Of a DNA stretch of 64,000 bases, positions 12,284-24,678 are shown one piece after another. Made by a program: the position numbers and the translations under genes. The notes below the pieces were generated by a model. The model was not told the DNA's origin. It worked only from the letters and a program-made list of their open reading frames with translations, and ran no database searches. The stretch is from Climacteris rufus (taxonomy: Eukaryota > Chordata > Aves > Passeriformes > Climacteridae): assembly GCA_013398175.1 (NCBI GenBank), contig VZRZ01008555.1, positions 1,861,875 to 1,925,874 on the forward strand, in the 5' to 3' direction. Within the stretch, counting starts at the first letter, position 1. Each line of letters starts with the position of its first letter.

Positions 12284-13233
12284 GTAAAAATTAACATTTG
12301 AGAAAAGAGAAATTAAAATAAAAACCCCATACAGTAACGTTTTCTAGATTTCAGAAATAAAAGCTAGCTGCAACTACAAAATTAATTCAATGAAAATGTA
12401 TATTTTTATTTTGCTTTCAATTTTTCTTGTTCATGTTTTAAAAAGTATTCTAAATTTTTGAGAAGGAAAGCCCTAAAAATTAATTACACCTTATTTCCTA
12501 ATGAAAAAAACAACCAAACAAAAAACTACACCAAATCAAACCAAACCAAATGCAAGTAAAAAACCCCAAATTTTTGTGCCATATTTTCAGAGCATGCTAT
12601 TCTTTCCTGTGGGAAAATTCACACATTCCTTACACTGAGATATTAAGTTTGAACTTTCAGTCATTTAATTAATTCTCAATTCAACAAAGCATTTAAGCAT
12701 GTTTTTGAAGCACAAAGCACTTAAACACATTCTTATTCTGTCCCTGAATAGGGGCAGAGTGCTGAATCACACTGGGAGCTCTGAGAGCAGAGCCCAGAGC
12801 AGCCTGACAGGGCCACAGAGCTGCAGGGCTTTCGCTGGTTTGATTCCCCAAGAAGGGGTATGGTAGTGATTACATCATACCCAGAATTAAAGCCAGGCCT
12901 AGTTTGAAAATGCTAAACTTTTTGCAATCCTATATAATGTCGCAAATTTATAATACAAAACTGAAAACATATGTATGCCATATAAAAATAAAAGACAAAA
13001 TAATCCATTGGGGGGTTATATTTGCCCACTTTTGACAAGTATAAAATAAATATATTAAACAATAATCTGATAAAGCCTTATGTTATAACTGTGCAACTAG
13101 ACTTTCTCTGTGTTTTGGATATACGGGACATGAGAATGTAGGTAAATTAAATTGTGTACACACCCAGACAGAAAAGTTCACAATTTAGGCTTCCAAAATC
13201 TGCAAGGTACCTGAGGGATAAATGCCCATGAAA

Positions 13234-13256
13234 ATACACACACACACTCACACACG
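13234..13256. repeat. (AC)n microsatellite
   Basis: Interrupted CA/AC repeat of about 23 bases. Confidence 0.9.
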
Positions 13257-14259
13257 TACAGAGTTCAGGTGAATCACAATAACGTCTTGGAGAATCAAGT
13301 AAAAAGATTATGATACGTACCAAACAGATATCATAAACACATTTTCAGTTAAATTAGCAATAAGATTACCCTATATTTTCTAACTTTTACATTAAAGTTT
13401 ATATCAAGAAGTCTATTATTTGAAACAATAATTTACTTCATCATCACTGGGTGTTCAGAAATATTTTAAAATTTACATTGTATGCTAAAATAGTAATATT
13501 GGCATTTCTGGCTATTTCGTACAATATTTGTGTCTAAAATAAGCCTGTCTGAAATTTAAACAATCTGTCTTCTGCTTCCAAGACTCCCTGTGATATCAGC
13601 AAGGAATGTAGGCTTCACCCATTTCTGGGTAGCCTTTTCAACAAACACCTTTAGCAATGCTAGAGGTAGCAGTCAGTTCTCTACAGAGATAAGCACTTAG
13701 CTATTGAAGAAAGCAAAGAATGAATGGGATTCCTAAGAATTTGGGACCTGCCTCCCTGCCACAATGCCATGTTGGTTTACGCTGCTGTAGACTACTGTAA
13801 CCCCCGAAAAAAAAGTTCAACTGGGCTGCTTAGTGTTGCATTCACTTTCTGCATGGCAGTTCTTTAATGGTGTTTCTTTGTATTGTTTCTGTGTAAAGCT
13901 TTAAAAATTGCAAATCTGACTTACTTTCTACATACTGTTTCCATTTCTCAAGAGCCAAATTCTGAAAAGAATAGATTATACCCATCATTTCAGGTAATGT
14001 TCATTCTGAGCAAAAACAACAGAAAGCAGATAAATACTGTTTTATATTTTTGCAAAAAAAAATTTTCTATAGTGAAATTTAAAATATATATAAACACTGT
14101 TTACAACTGGAAAAGGGGATTTCTAATGCAACCCGACAGAAAAAGTCTGTTTACCCAAACTGAAATTCTCTGTTTCATTTTAACAAAACAGTAAAACATT
14201 TTTTTAAAATAAAATGTTTTTAAAAGACAAATGTTTTAAAATATTGTGAAATTCTATTG

Positions 14260-14520
14260 CACAATGGCTTGAAGCAGGAAGAAAGGAACCTGTGTACGTT
14301 TCATCTAAGCAGGGCTGCTGAAGCCTGAGGAAGGGGGGATTGTGCTTACGCAGAGGAGGCCGCCCATGATGCATCCACGAGCGGGAGATGTCAGCCATTT
14401 TCCAGCACACTCTCCCCAAACGCAGGCTGGAGCTGCCCTCGCTCCACCATGTCAGCCCATCTGCTTGTCTCCTGGCCCTGAGAGCGCCTCCACTCACACA
14501 AACATCCTCTGGCTTACTAC
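14260..14520. other. CpG-enriched segment of unknown nature
   Basis: About eight CpG in 250 bases (GTACGT, TTACGC, GGCCGCCC, CACGAGCGGG, AACGC, CTCGC, GAGCGC), against CpG-poor flanks. A 150-codon minus-strand frame (14204-14656) covers it but its product has no recognisable domain and runs into low-complexity Phe-rich sequence. It may be a conserved element or an old exon. I cannot decide. Confidence 0.25.
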
Positions 14521-16185
14521 AGGCATATAAAAAAAAAAAGGTTTCTTTAGAAGAGAAGCAAATGAAGAAGAGGAAAAAAAAGATCATATTTTCCAAAGAA
14601 GACAAAGAAATGTGAAGCTCATCCTGCCTGCCTTGCTTGAGAAAGCTGCTCTGCATTCAGGGGTTAGCCTGGGTGGAGAATGATGCTGTTGTCTCACAAA
14701 GGACTCATGTTGAGCTGAATCTTTGATTACAGGACAAGTGCCTGCATTAGGCCCCTCATTGCGCTCACATTCTGCTCCTGCCATTGGTACAAAATTTCTG
14801 AGTGATCTCTTTGTGAATAAGGACCCCAACTGAATCAAAGATGAGCTCTGTCCTTGCCACTTGTCCTCCCCCTCATATTTTTCCATGAGCACCCCTTTTC
14901 TCTTTCCCTGCTCCCCCTCTCTCTGATCCCCCTCTCCCTCTGTTCTTTCACCTGGTAAGGAAAAGGAACTGCTATGGATCTAAAATAAGATCTAATGAAT
15001 GGTAAACCCTGAAAATAGAGGTAGAGGTGCCTTTTGGTGTGTTTTAAACTTCCCCCTCAAATTCAGTTGTGTTCCTTACACAAATGGTGCATAACCTCTT
15101 GCTTTTCTTAATAGGATTTATATGTGTAGTCACTCTGCACACCCTGCCACACCAGAGACAGGACTCCAGAGCTGCTGCCGTAACCATGGCCACTCCTCAT
15201 TCACCACTCTTGGCAAATTTCTCATGGTGTAAAAGACAGTGGGAAGGAGAGATGCATCAGCAGATGCACAAACATGATAACTCTGTGTCTCTCTCAGCAA
15301 ATCACCATGTGCCTAAAACCCATTGAATTTGTAGGTATTATCCAAGAATGCTCTTTTAACAAAATCACCTCTCAACATCTGCAGTGTGGAAAACAAAGCA
15401 AATATATAATCAACCTAGATTAAAACCCAGCTTCAGCCAAATGTCACACAGGCTTCACGCGGGCTCTGGAAGCTGGATTTTTTATGCATCTGCCCAAATT
15501 GAAAAGGTTATTTCGCTGTCTTCAGGATGACTCTTGAGCTGAAGGCAGAGTGGAGGGTGGCTGCCCTGAAAGAAGGGGAGTTGCTAGGAGATAAGTCCAA
15601 GATTTCAGACAGCATTGGTTGGAGTTATCTCTAATTGACAGCTGCTTACCCTAAGGGTCTAATTCTAACCTTGAGACCAAAACCATAATGAGAGGGCAGC
15701 TTTCCTTCACCCCTGTTTTCTAGCCAGGGCAAGGAGATTACTGCAGGCCTGTTCTTCTCTGGTTTTTGTTATGCTTCTTTTCATGGGGCTGCCCTGTGAG
15801 GCTCAGAGCCTGCTGTGCTTTCTGAGCCTATAGTTTGCATCAGTGAGCCCTGTCTGATTCATACCACCTGAATAAACTTGCTCTTACAGTTAAGACAGTC
15901 TCACTTTTTCTTTTTTTTCTTTTTGAAAGGGGGAAAGGTGAAAAGAAATTCTCTTAAACATAAAATGATTTAAAGACTTATTTTTTTTTAAGTAGATACT
16001 TTAGTGTGCAGTCTATGTTTAACCCTTTTTCAGGGGGACTTAGACTGTCATTGTTAGTTTTAAATCAAGTCCACGCTGTTAGCAAGTTGCTGTTATTTAG
16101 GACTCAAAACCAAACAAAGAGAAACATTCAGAGAAAAGAGATTAACAGAGTCAGGAAAATAAAGTGGGGTAGATTTTAGTTTTGG

Positions 16186-16271
16186 GGGTTTTTTTGGCCT
16201 TTTTTTTGTTTTGTTTTGTTTTGTTTTTTGCTTTTTTTTGTTTTTTTTGTTTGTTTTGTTTTGTTTTGTTT
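16186..16271. repeat. T-rich (TTTTG)n simple repeat
   Basis: Irregular array of TTTTG and T8-T9 units. Antisense translation gives the meaningless KQNKTKQ tail of the frame at 16176-16514. Confidence 0.92.
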
Positions 16272-16629
16272 TAACTGACTAGGCTTGCTGGGATATTTAT
16301 TTATTAAAAAAATCTTTTTGAAACCTTCAACTTGTATTTTGATCAGAACTTTCTTATAAATAGTGGAACAGTATACAAGAGCCCTAACTAAAATTTTCTT
16401 TTTAGTTGTACGAATAAAAATCTGGCCTTCTTCTTCTGAACTCACTGGAGCTACTCTGGATTTATACTGGGGTGACTGAAAGCATAGTTTGACTAAATAT
16501 TTCCAGGGAGACAATTAGGAATAACAAATGCAGTCACATTTAGTGACCCATGGCAAAAGAAAAGCAAGAAAAAAGGAAAAAAAAATGAAATAAATTCCCA
16601 GAATAACTTTTCTTTTTTTTTTGAAAATA

Positions 16630-16680
16630 CATGAATTCTTGAATTCACGCCATGAATTTAATTCCCATGAATTCTTGAAT
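16630..16680. repeat. Duplicated 15-mer CATGAATTCTTGAAT
   Basis: Exact copies at 16630-16644 and 16666-16680 (period 36), with a partial third CATGAATTT at 16651. Contains EcoRI-type GAATTC palindromes. Confidence 0.85.
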
Positions 16681-19264
16681 CTCAGTCACTTTCATGTCCT
16701 ACAACAAAAAGTATTTGTTCTGCAAATGTTTTCAAGTAGGTAAAATCAAGTGTAAATTTATGACTTTCAGGGAGAATGCAAATAGGAACAAGTTCATAAA
16801 TGCAATATCACTATGGAAATTTCTCTGACACACTCTGGGGCTGAAGCCCCTGTGGCTGAACCCATTTCCCATCCCTCTGCATAAGAGCAGGTAATCACAC
16901 AGGGAGCAGAAGAAAACAGCAGCTCCACCATGTCTCTCCTGATAGGGGGAGAGGATAGTTCCAGCCCCTTCATCCTCAGCCTCAAAAGCCTGACCGTTCT
17001 GAATGGCATTTTGGGTATATAAATATCCACCCTTGAGAGATGTTCTGAGACTATGTACTTGCTTCAAAAACTGACTGCTAGCACCAATGTTTTCAAAGTT
17101 AGAAATGTGATCATTTGGATTGTATTACGGTGTTCTTATTCTGGAAGCAGAGTCCACTGGGCAAATTAATTTCTAAAGGAATAGCTGAATGCTTGCCTGC
17201 CAGCCAAAGTGGGTGTATTGCCAGTGAGGCAGAGCAGAGTCAGCAAGGGAGGCTGGACAGTGATGAAACAGCGTAGAGGGAAGCTCAGACCTTGGAAACA
17301 CTCTTATCTCTGTTCTTGAGGGAGAGTATAAAAAAAGACAACATCCAAAGAAAAATAGCCATTAATGAGTCCCATAGAATGAATGCACAGAGAGGGGTTC
17401 TGTGGAGGCTGGAGGAATTTGATCGAGCAGAGACAACAAACCCAGTAGTGCATACATGCATAGCTATAACAGCTGAAAACCAGTGAGTCTCATCTTCATC
17501 TTCCTTTTTTTTTTTTTTCTTGTTTAAACTATTAGGTACATTTGCCTAATATTCTGAGTCCTCTTATGTACTACATATGACTATTGCCTCTGAAGTCAGA
17601 GACTTTTATATCACTTAAATGGAATTTGTATATCCTTAAGGTTTCAAGTAAAACTAAAAATGTGGTTCAGTGGCATATTTCTAATAATGTCTATTTCTAC
17701 AGCAATTTCACTTATCATTTAATAAGTTGCATGTATTTGAAAGCTAATATTTTTACTGTGTCTGATGTGCAATTTAAATTTGTGCAGTAATTGCTGCAAG
17801 AATATTCACAAGAGTCATTCTCTTCCTCCACAAAACAACTATCTTTTCTTACCACTGTCTTGGTAAAGCTACCTAAAATATTTGTTTCTCCATCTGAAAC
17901 TATGAGAATAATGAAAACCAATTGTTCCCAGGATAAACTGCAATCTTCACAACAGAAAGCAAGAAAAGAAGTGGCACAGAATAAGAAACTTATTTTCACA
18001 ACTTCCAGAACTGCAATATAAGATGAGAACTATCACGCAACTTCAGAGGTACATAAAGGGGTGTAAGGTACCTAAGCTCTTTGCATGTGTTGCTGGAATA
18101 AAACTTTGCACCTGAGTTAGGAATTCTTTCTAAATTTTTATCTTGTTATGCACTTCACTTTCCTGACCAGAACAGCAGGTTGAGAGAGAGAGAGAAGATG
18201 CTCCAAAACTCTGGCTTGTTAAAGCTACTGACCTCAGGAAAATGAGGAAAAGACTTAAAATCTCAGGAGTCTGGGACCAGATAATCATTCTCCAAGCCAT
18301 CACAATTCACATGTTTTCACTAGATACCTGTAGACAGCCCCTCATTTGTGAGCTTCTGATGGTCCTTTTCAAGGTTATTTAAAAAAATATTTCAAAAGAA
18401 CCCAACTGTATTTAAAGCACAAAAAATAAGAGCAGTCAGAAAGTGGTTAATTCTTCCCTCTCTGAAACCAATGAGACCACTACAAGGCTCCCAGTTTACA
18501 CCTGTGGAGGTACCCTACATATCACAGTTTCAGGATGTGACCATCTGTTGCAATGGCTGGTCACCAATGCAAGATTTTTTCATTTTTAATAAAGGCAGAC
18601 ACAAACTTTAACAAATTTCCAGGAATAAATCTCTGTATGTTCAAATCAGGAAACGACTCTGCTTTTGTACATGGAAACGAGCTGTACTGTAAGTAAAGTT
18701 TTCCCCTTCTACAAGTTTTCAGATATCAAAGATTTTCACCTATTCTTTCCAAAGGAGTTACTAGATATGTGTCACAGTAGAAGAAAATAAAAAAGTCTGC
18801 AAATCCTGGCACCAGGACACACATCCTTTAGACAATTAGCAAAACTAGATTTACCACTGATCATAATGATGTTGCTTTTATCTTCAATAGTGACCAAAAT
18901 ATTTGAATACAGTTTCCTTAAGATGTATTCTAAAGGTCTTTTTTTCATAGCACAGACAATTTGTTTTGTTCTATCAGTCATTGAAAAATAGTTTATGCCT
19001 TTCTCAATATTCCATATATTATTATATTTACTCTTTTTTCCCCTGGTTCCTAGAAGTCCTTCTCAATGTACAAAACTGTGTTTTGAAAATTAACATCTTG
19101 CTTCCTACAAGGGAGAGTAGATATGCCAGCTGGTAATAGCTGGTTTCTAATTTTTTCTCTTTGTGCTAGAAGGAAAAAAAAGAAGGAAAAAATTTGCTGA
19201 CTTTAGATCTTAGCCTATCAGATGAAGACTTACTGGTGCATTAGAGGCCTATTCAAAACAGGGC

Positions 19265-19400
19265 TTTTCTTGCAACAGGAGCCCCTAACAATTGGTAATG
19301 AGGACAGATTCCGAATTGTTTGTGAGCAGCTGCTTAGTAGGTAAGAGCTTGTTTGGATTCAATTGAACAGTGTTTTTAGAAGCAGTTACTGACCCCTGAC
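19265..19400. promoter_or_regulatory. Candidate conserved non-coding element
   Basis: A repeat-free stretch carrying SOX-type cores (AACAATTGG near 19288, GAATTGTTTG near 19313), an E-box CAGCTG inside GAGCAGCTGCTTAG, and TTCAATTGAAC with a CAATTG palindrome. Regulatory function is inferred from motif density alone. Confidence 0.22.
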
Positions 19401-21099
19401 CCTTCCTACAGACTGGGTTGATGGGATTAGGGAAAGCTAGCGTTCAGCTTACACTTGGCTATAACAAGCTGGCAAGAGATAACATACTTTTTAATTATCA
19501 AGTTACACCTCTGCCAAAGTTTGTCTGTGAATTTACCAAATGGGTCAATGAACTATAAGAAATCAAGCTAAGCTATGGGATAATAGTTACATAAGAAAAC
19601 AGTCTTGGTGGAGATAAAATTAATACATTTATGTGGGGTTTTTTCCCCTTTGCAAATATTTCACATTTTCAAACCTTGTTCTACATGGCTCTCATATGCA
19701 TTGCAGAGGCATATGTTGCATGTTATATTTATGCCAATGCAGCTAAAGGTAAAAAAAATCTTGAATTTTTTCTAAGAGCTGCCAAAAATGTAACCAAGGA
19801 AAAAAAAGCCAAACATGCAATATATGAAATTTAAATAACAAACTGAATAACATTAACTTTTGAAGCTTGATTTGTTCTACCACTTTGAGGCTGGAGCAAT
19901 ATAAAAATACTTACTGTTGGCAAGAAGCCAACTTGCCTAGCAGTCTACAACCATAAGAAAAGAAAACAATTGTAGTATTATTCACCTGAAGCAATCAAAG
20001 TTAATTTCTGACATAATAATTAAAAAAAAAAATCAAAATCTGTGGGGATTTTATGTCTTAATTCTAATTAACTAAAACCAACCCAAAATTATAAGACTTA
20101 ATTATTTTGAATTATTCTTTATCTGTTTTCTTCCAAGGCTGAAGTATGAAAAATTCTCCAGTTCAAGTTACTTAGGACCCATAGCTTTCTTAGTTCTCTG
20201 CACTGTCAGTACATATCATGTCTGTTATGGGAACAGTCAGTTCTGGGAAATTCTTGGTACAATAATCATTAAATTTATGCAGACTGATCCTTTCATGGAC
20301 TACAGAACTTGTTGATAAAATAAATCATAGTTAGCTGTGCTGCTTAGTGAGCAGTGCACTTATGTTGAAAGCCAAGGCATGGGTTGGAAGCTTGGGTAGA
20401 TTTGTCAAGGATGCTTGAAGCACTGTAGCTGTGCTCTGCATTGCTGAAGGGCACTGCAGACCTCGCAAGGTTCTGAGGAACATTTAGAATTTCTTGTACT
20501 AGTTCTGTTTCTTTTCTATTAGAGGTCTCTTTTCCATTAGGGAATGAGCATCTCAAGCTCAGGTTTCATTTCTAGTCACACCAAATTTCCTGTCTCAGCA
20601 AGAGCTAGTCCCATCATAACTTTAAAACAGAGAGTATGTTTAGGAATGAAGAGCAGCTTTGGGTTGGGTGAGACACACCTGCATCCTGGAGTCTTCCCAT
20701 TATTGTGGGAGTTACCACATGCCACCATTTCATGAAGTGTCTCGCTGCCCTCTCAGAAATAGCTATACACTTTCTTTCCTACACCCCTTTTGGAATTTGG
20801 CTTGTTAATCTCAGTGCTCTAATGGTCAAACACTGTTTAATTTCCATCCTACAGCTATTAATAGCCCGTCCATAGCCATTAATTCCTTTGCCAGTAATGC
20901 CTTTTAGTTTGAATAGTGTCTTCTCTTCCCTGCTGTTTACTTCCTTAATATGTTTGTGTATGGCAGTCACTTTTGCCTCAAACTTTGTTTTGCTAGGGCA
21001 AATAAATAAAAATGTTAGCCTCTTTTGAAATAACTATTTCTCCGTGTTCCTTGTTCTTCAATAAGCCTGTTTTAGTTTATTTCTATTTAAGTTTTTCTT
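19401..21099. other. AT-rich unique sequence, no gene recognised
   Basis: No exon or young transposon is recognised. The part from about 20760 may belong to the old CR1 copy that becomes readable from 21100. Confidence 0.4.
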
Positions 21100-21392
21100 T
21101 CATAATGTGAATGTCCAGAATTGTATGCAGTGTTTTGGAGAACACCTCATAGATATCTGCTCCTGTGTAAATACTTCTACCTATATATCTCGAGATTACA
21201 TCTGCTGAGCTGCCTCCCTGCTGGTTTCCCAGGTACTCCTCCCGTTGGCTATTTAAAAGTGGTCTCCCAGTTTATAAAAGTAATGTAGCTATCGAATTTT
21301 GTGCTATTGAATTTCATCCTATTTCTATTACTAGAGTCTTCAAGGTCATTTTGCTTTTCCTGTATAATAATCTAATAATGTATTGGCAATGC
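21100..21392 (-). mobile_element. Ancient CR1/L3-like LINE fragment (reverse-transcriptase region)
   Basis: On the minus strand the stretch around 21302-21350 translates to DLEDSSNRNRMKFNSTKF. This matches the NRNRMKFN..KC block that follows the palm domain in ancient amniote CR1/L3 elements. The DNA reading TTGAATTTCATCCTATTTCT is typical of that family's antisense strand. Both flanks drift into unrecognisable sequence and frames are broken, so this is an old, inert remnant, much older than the copies with intact ATTCTATG tails. Confidence 0.75.
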
Positions 21393-22779
21393 AAGTGGAG
21401 GGTACAGAAGGAAAGTGCAGCAACAGAAGAGGTGTGTGCAGAGACCAACTTTATTCTAGCTATGGTATAGAAAGGTTAGTGTTTCCACTACCTATGTAGC
21501 CAAGAGAAGGGGAACAGCTTATTTAGAAGTCAAGTTGGAGCAAGAATTTCATTACCTCATATGAATTGTGTTTTGTGGAGTTCATCTGTCATTTGCCATA
21601 GAGGAATTATTTCCAGTGCAGTTAAATCAGTCTTTGTGAATACACCAAGTGTCTCTTTAATTTATTTTCTTCACCACTATGCTCATATTGTTTGTCTCTT
21701 AGTATTTGGGAAATATTAAACAGGATTAATACACACACACACATTTCAGGTGGTTCTGCAGGAGCTTTCCTTTTGCCCTACACTTTGTCTCCAGCCTGGT
21801 GCTGATAATTTTATAGGCAGTCCCTTCTGTGCCATACTGATCCTCTGCCAATCCCAGTTTCTTCAGCAGTCTGTTTTTGCAGTGGTAGTGTTCACATTAC
21901 CTGGTTAAAAAAGTCCAAAACAGGCATCAATATGTAGTAGAGCATAATTTACCAATGAAAAAACAATATTACAAGGTCCTTGAATGCCTCAGGTGTAGTT
22001 TGTGCTGCTGAGATCACGATAAGGGATCCTGTAGGTGCTAGGCTGACTAGTGTTAATACGATCACTGCTTTTGTGTATTCCTGTTATGAGGTCTGCCACC
22101 TGGTTGATAGATTTATTCTAGCCAATTGCTATAGGAATTTGGGTTTTGCTCACCTATTCTTCCAAATTTGTAAGACTGCAGGTTACCTGAGTAACCTCAA
22201 TTATAGTTTATTTGGTATAATAGTAATTTTGCTTGCAGGTGACTCCTTTCCTATTGGCTTCCCAATGTGTAATCCCACATTCAAAAACATGAATGTTATT
22301 GAAAACTGAAATAATGTTTAGATTTTTCAGCCAAGTATAAAGTGACTCAAATCAAACTGACACATGGGGAGCTTTCATGTGTCCCTCATCCTCACTGCAG
22401 TGTTTCCACTTCCTGCCTTTTTCTCCATCTAAGCACATATCTAAAAAAAACTTTAACTATTTAGCTTGACTTCCTTTATGAGGTCATATTCAGTTTGAGT
22501 TTTAGCAAGTCCCACTTTTGCCAAGTCTCACTTTAGACTTGCATTGCTTGACTTCGAAGTCATAGTTTTCTTTGGTGATCAGTCCTTTTTTCCATTCCTT
22601 GTAGACTTCCTACTTATGCTTAATGTCATTTTCAAGATGGTTATTCTTCCAGTTAGGTCTGGAAAATTCTCATACAACATTTTTTTCTTCCTGCCTGGCA
22701 TACAGATTCCAGATAGCTTTAGCACGTTTGACATGGAGACATTCCAGCCTGCCTCCAAAATCTAATCCCCAAGTTCCTT
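21393..22779. other. Unique sequence, no gene recognised
   Basis: Contains a short AC repeat (21730-21742). The frame 21980-22309 (plus, 109 codons) is hydrophobic in places but matches no family I know. Confidence 0.45.
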
Positions 22780-23080
22780 AGTTCAGTCGGTCTCCCTAAA
22801 TAGTTACCTTGGGTCGCATCCAAACTCAGCAGCTTGTGCACCCGGCGCGGTGCCTGCAGTCCCAGTTGCCTGATCCCCAGATAGGGCACAGTGTCAGATC
22901 GGGGTGCCTCTCCCTCTTGACTCATGGGCCCAGATTTCCTTCTCATCGAAATCAAAGTTCAGCAAGGGAAGGGACCAGACGTGTGCCAAGGTTTTGCCCT
23001 CCTTTGCCTGGGAGATGGCCAAGGCCTGTTTCCAAATTCAGGAGCTCAGAAGTACTCCCGGCTGTCACTACTTTAGATGA
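22780..23080. other. GC-rich block of unknown origin, possible decayed exon or retrocopy
   Basis: Composition jumps to roughly 55% GC with about eight CpG (GGCGCGG, GTCGCAT, ATCGGG, ATCGAAA, GACGTG, CCCGGC) in otherwise AT-rich DNA. On the minus strand one frame stays open for about 45 codons with balanced, protein-like composition, including QALAISQAKEGKTLAHVW, and then stops. A second minus frame (22719-22955) continues with a similarly protein-like stretch, as if a frameshift separated them. I do not recognise the protein, and no LTR ends, poly-A tail or splice pair are convincing. Alternatives: a fragment of an endogenous element, a processed pseudogene, or a genuine exon. Confidence 0.35.
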
Positions 23081-24380
23081 AGTGCTGTCTTTTTGAAATG
23101 AGGAACTTTAATGAGTTTTAACTGCATTATTTTCTTCGATGTTTTTGTTGCTGTTGTTCTTTTTAAAACAGATTAAATACTGCACACTGAAGGCTTCGTC
23201 AGTTAATAACAATCCTTATTCAGATGGGTGTATCAATCCTATTTGAGCCAGTAGGACTTTTTTCCCTCACAACAGGCAAATTCTCTTATGTGTATCTTTC
23301 CCTGTAAAATGTATCTTTCCAATGAAAGCACAATCATCTTTTCTCATGTCCAGATTAGATTCTGGGATCAATAATAGACTCTTATCAATTTCCCAGAATT
23401 CACAGAATATATTTTATCCTGTCTAATACAGGTGTTTTTGTCCAAAACCAAGTATTGTTTCAATTTATTTTCTCTTGTTTCTTTACATCTTATGAATACA
23501 CCTTTCTGAGGAAACACTTTTACTATGATGGCATTTTTTGGTCAGCATATTATGTCTACCACTACAAGCACCATTACTGAAATTCTGTTCAGTGCTTTGA
23601 AAGTACAAATTTCTCCACATTGTTCCCCAGGATTCCCCATTAGAGTAAGAGCCTCTAACCAACCCCACCTGTTTCTACATCTAAATTTTATTCTGCACAG
23701 TATTTCTACCAACTGTATCCAGCTACTCATGTTGACATTAACCTTTCTCATGATTATAGGGGTTAAAACCTACGTTATTCTGTAGGTATCATGAAGAAAA
23801 TAATGCTCTTGGACCTTGTGAAGGGGATTCTCAGTCTGAGTTACTTTACTGTTATGAGGTGTTGACAGTCTGCAGACACACCTATTTAAAAATACTTACT
23901 CTCCATCCTCTAATGCCAGCCATCACTCTATGAAGAATTAAATTTTGCATCAGATTGACATACATGTTTCTTATCAAATACACAATGTTATAAATTCAAA
24001 TTGCAGTGTAGTTCTTTACATGTCTGTGTACTTGGGTATGAAGAAGTGTGAAATATTAGTTGAGTAGTCTGTATGACCTATTTTTTCAATGAATACACAA
24101 AGTGTGTGTACCACAAAGAGGATATGGAAGAAATGAGATTGATAAACAATACAAAACACTGGACAAGAAGTCATCCTGGCTCCCAGGCAAGGACACACAT
24201 ATATTGTTTTCTCCATACCAATAATTTACTGTAGATTTGCACTACCAGATCCAGGCTTTAGGTCCATGATATGAGTTTTACTGCTGAACTTTAGTCATTT
24301 AGTGTTAATTTAACATCCAAAGAGAAGACTGACTGTTAGCTAGAACACAGACTCTGCTATTATGATGAAAAAAATTGTTA
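23081..24380. other. Unique sequence, no gene recognised
   Basis: AT-rich with several pyrimidine-rich runs. No recognisable element. Confidence 0.45.
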
Positions 24381-24500
24381 CTGGAGGCCAGGTTGGATGG
24401 GACTTAGAGCTACTTGGTCTAATGGAAGGTATCCCTACCCACATCAGGGTGGTTGGAACTAGGTGATCTTTAAGGTCTTATCCGACTCTATCATTCTATG
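24381..24500 (+). mobile_element. CR1 retrotransposon, 3' end fragment
   Basis: The CR1 3' UTR order is present: GAGGCCAGGTTGGATGGGAC, a TGGTCTAATGGAAGG block, GGTTGGAACTAGGTGATCTT, then TCATTCTATGG as the tail. Moderately diverged and 5'-truncated to about 120 bp. Same subfamily style as the copies at 6985 and 30825. Confidence 0.92.
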
Positions 24501-24659
24501 GAAACCTGACAAACCAAATTTTAGTAATGACTATAATACTGAAATAACTGAGGATTACTGTAGTAGTACAGTTTCTGTGACTCTAGGTTTGCTTTATGCA
24601 TTTTTATATAAAGTCAAATACATGTGTCAATTCTATTTCTCTGTATTGATATGCATACA

Positions 24660-24678
24660 AATACACACACACACACCC
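24660..24678. repeat. (AC)n microsatellite
   Basis: About eight AC units following ATACAA. Confidence 0.88.

Larger units (their letters stand above)
10181..14259. other. AT-rich unique sequence, no gene recognised
   Basis: Contains an A17 tract (12267-12283), an AC microsatellite (13234-13256) and AAACC-rich stretches near 12510-12570. The longest frames (for example 6745-like lengths of about 100 codons at 11555-11848 minus and 13883-14194 plus) carry no recognisable domain. Confidence 0.5.
14521..19264. other. Unique sequence, no gene recognised
   Basis: Holds the T-rich block at 16186-16271, the interrupted palindromic repeat at 16630-16680 and T-tracts near 17506. A 7-base inverted repeat (GTGACCA/TGGTCAC, 18537-18564) is present. 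No transposon or exon is recognised. Confidence 0.45.

Noticed and set aside
18537..18564. 7-bp inverted repeat GTGACCA/TGGTCAC with 14-base loop
   Set aside because: Arms of this length are expected by chance in 64 kb.
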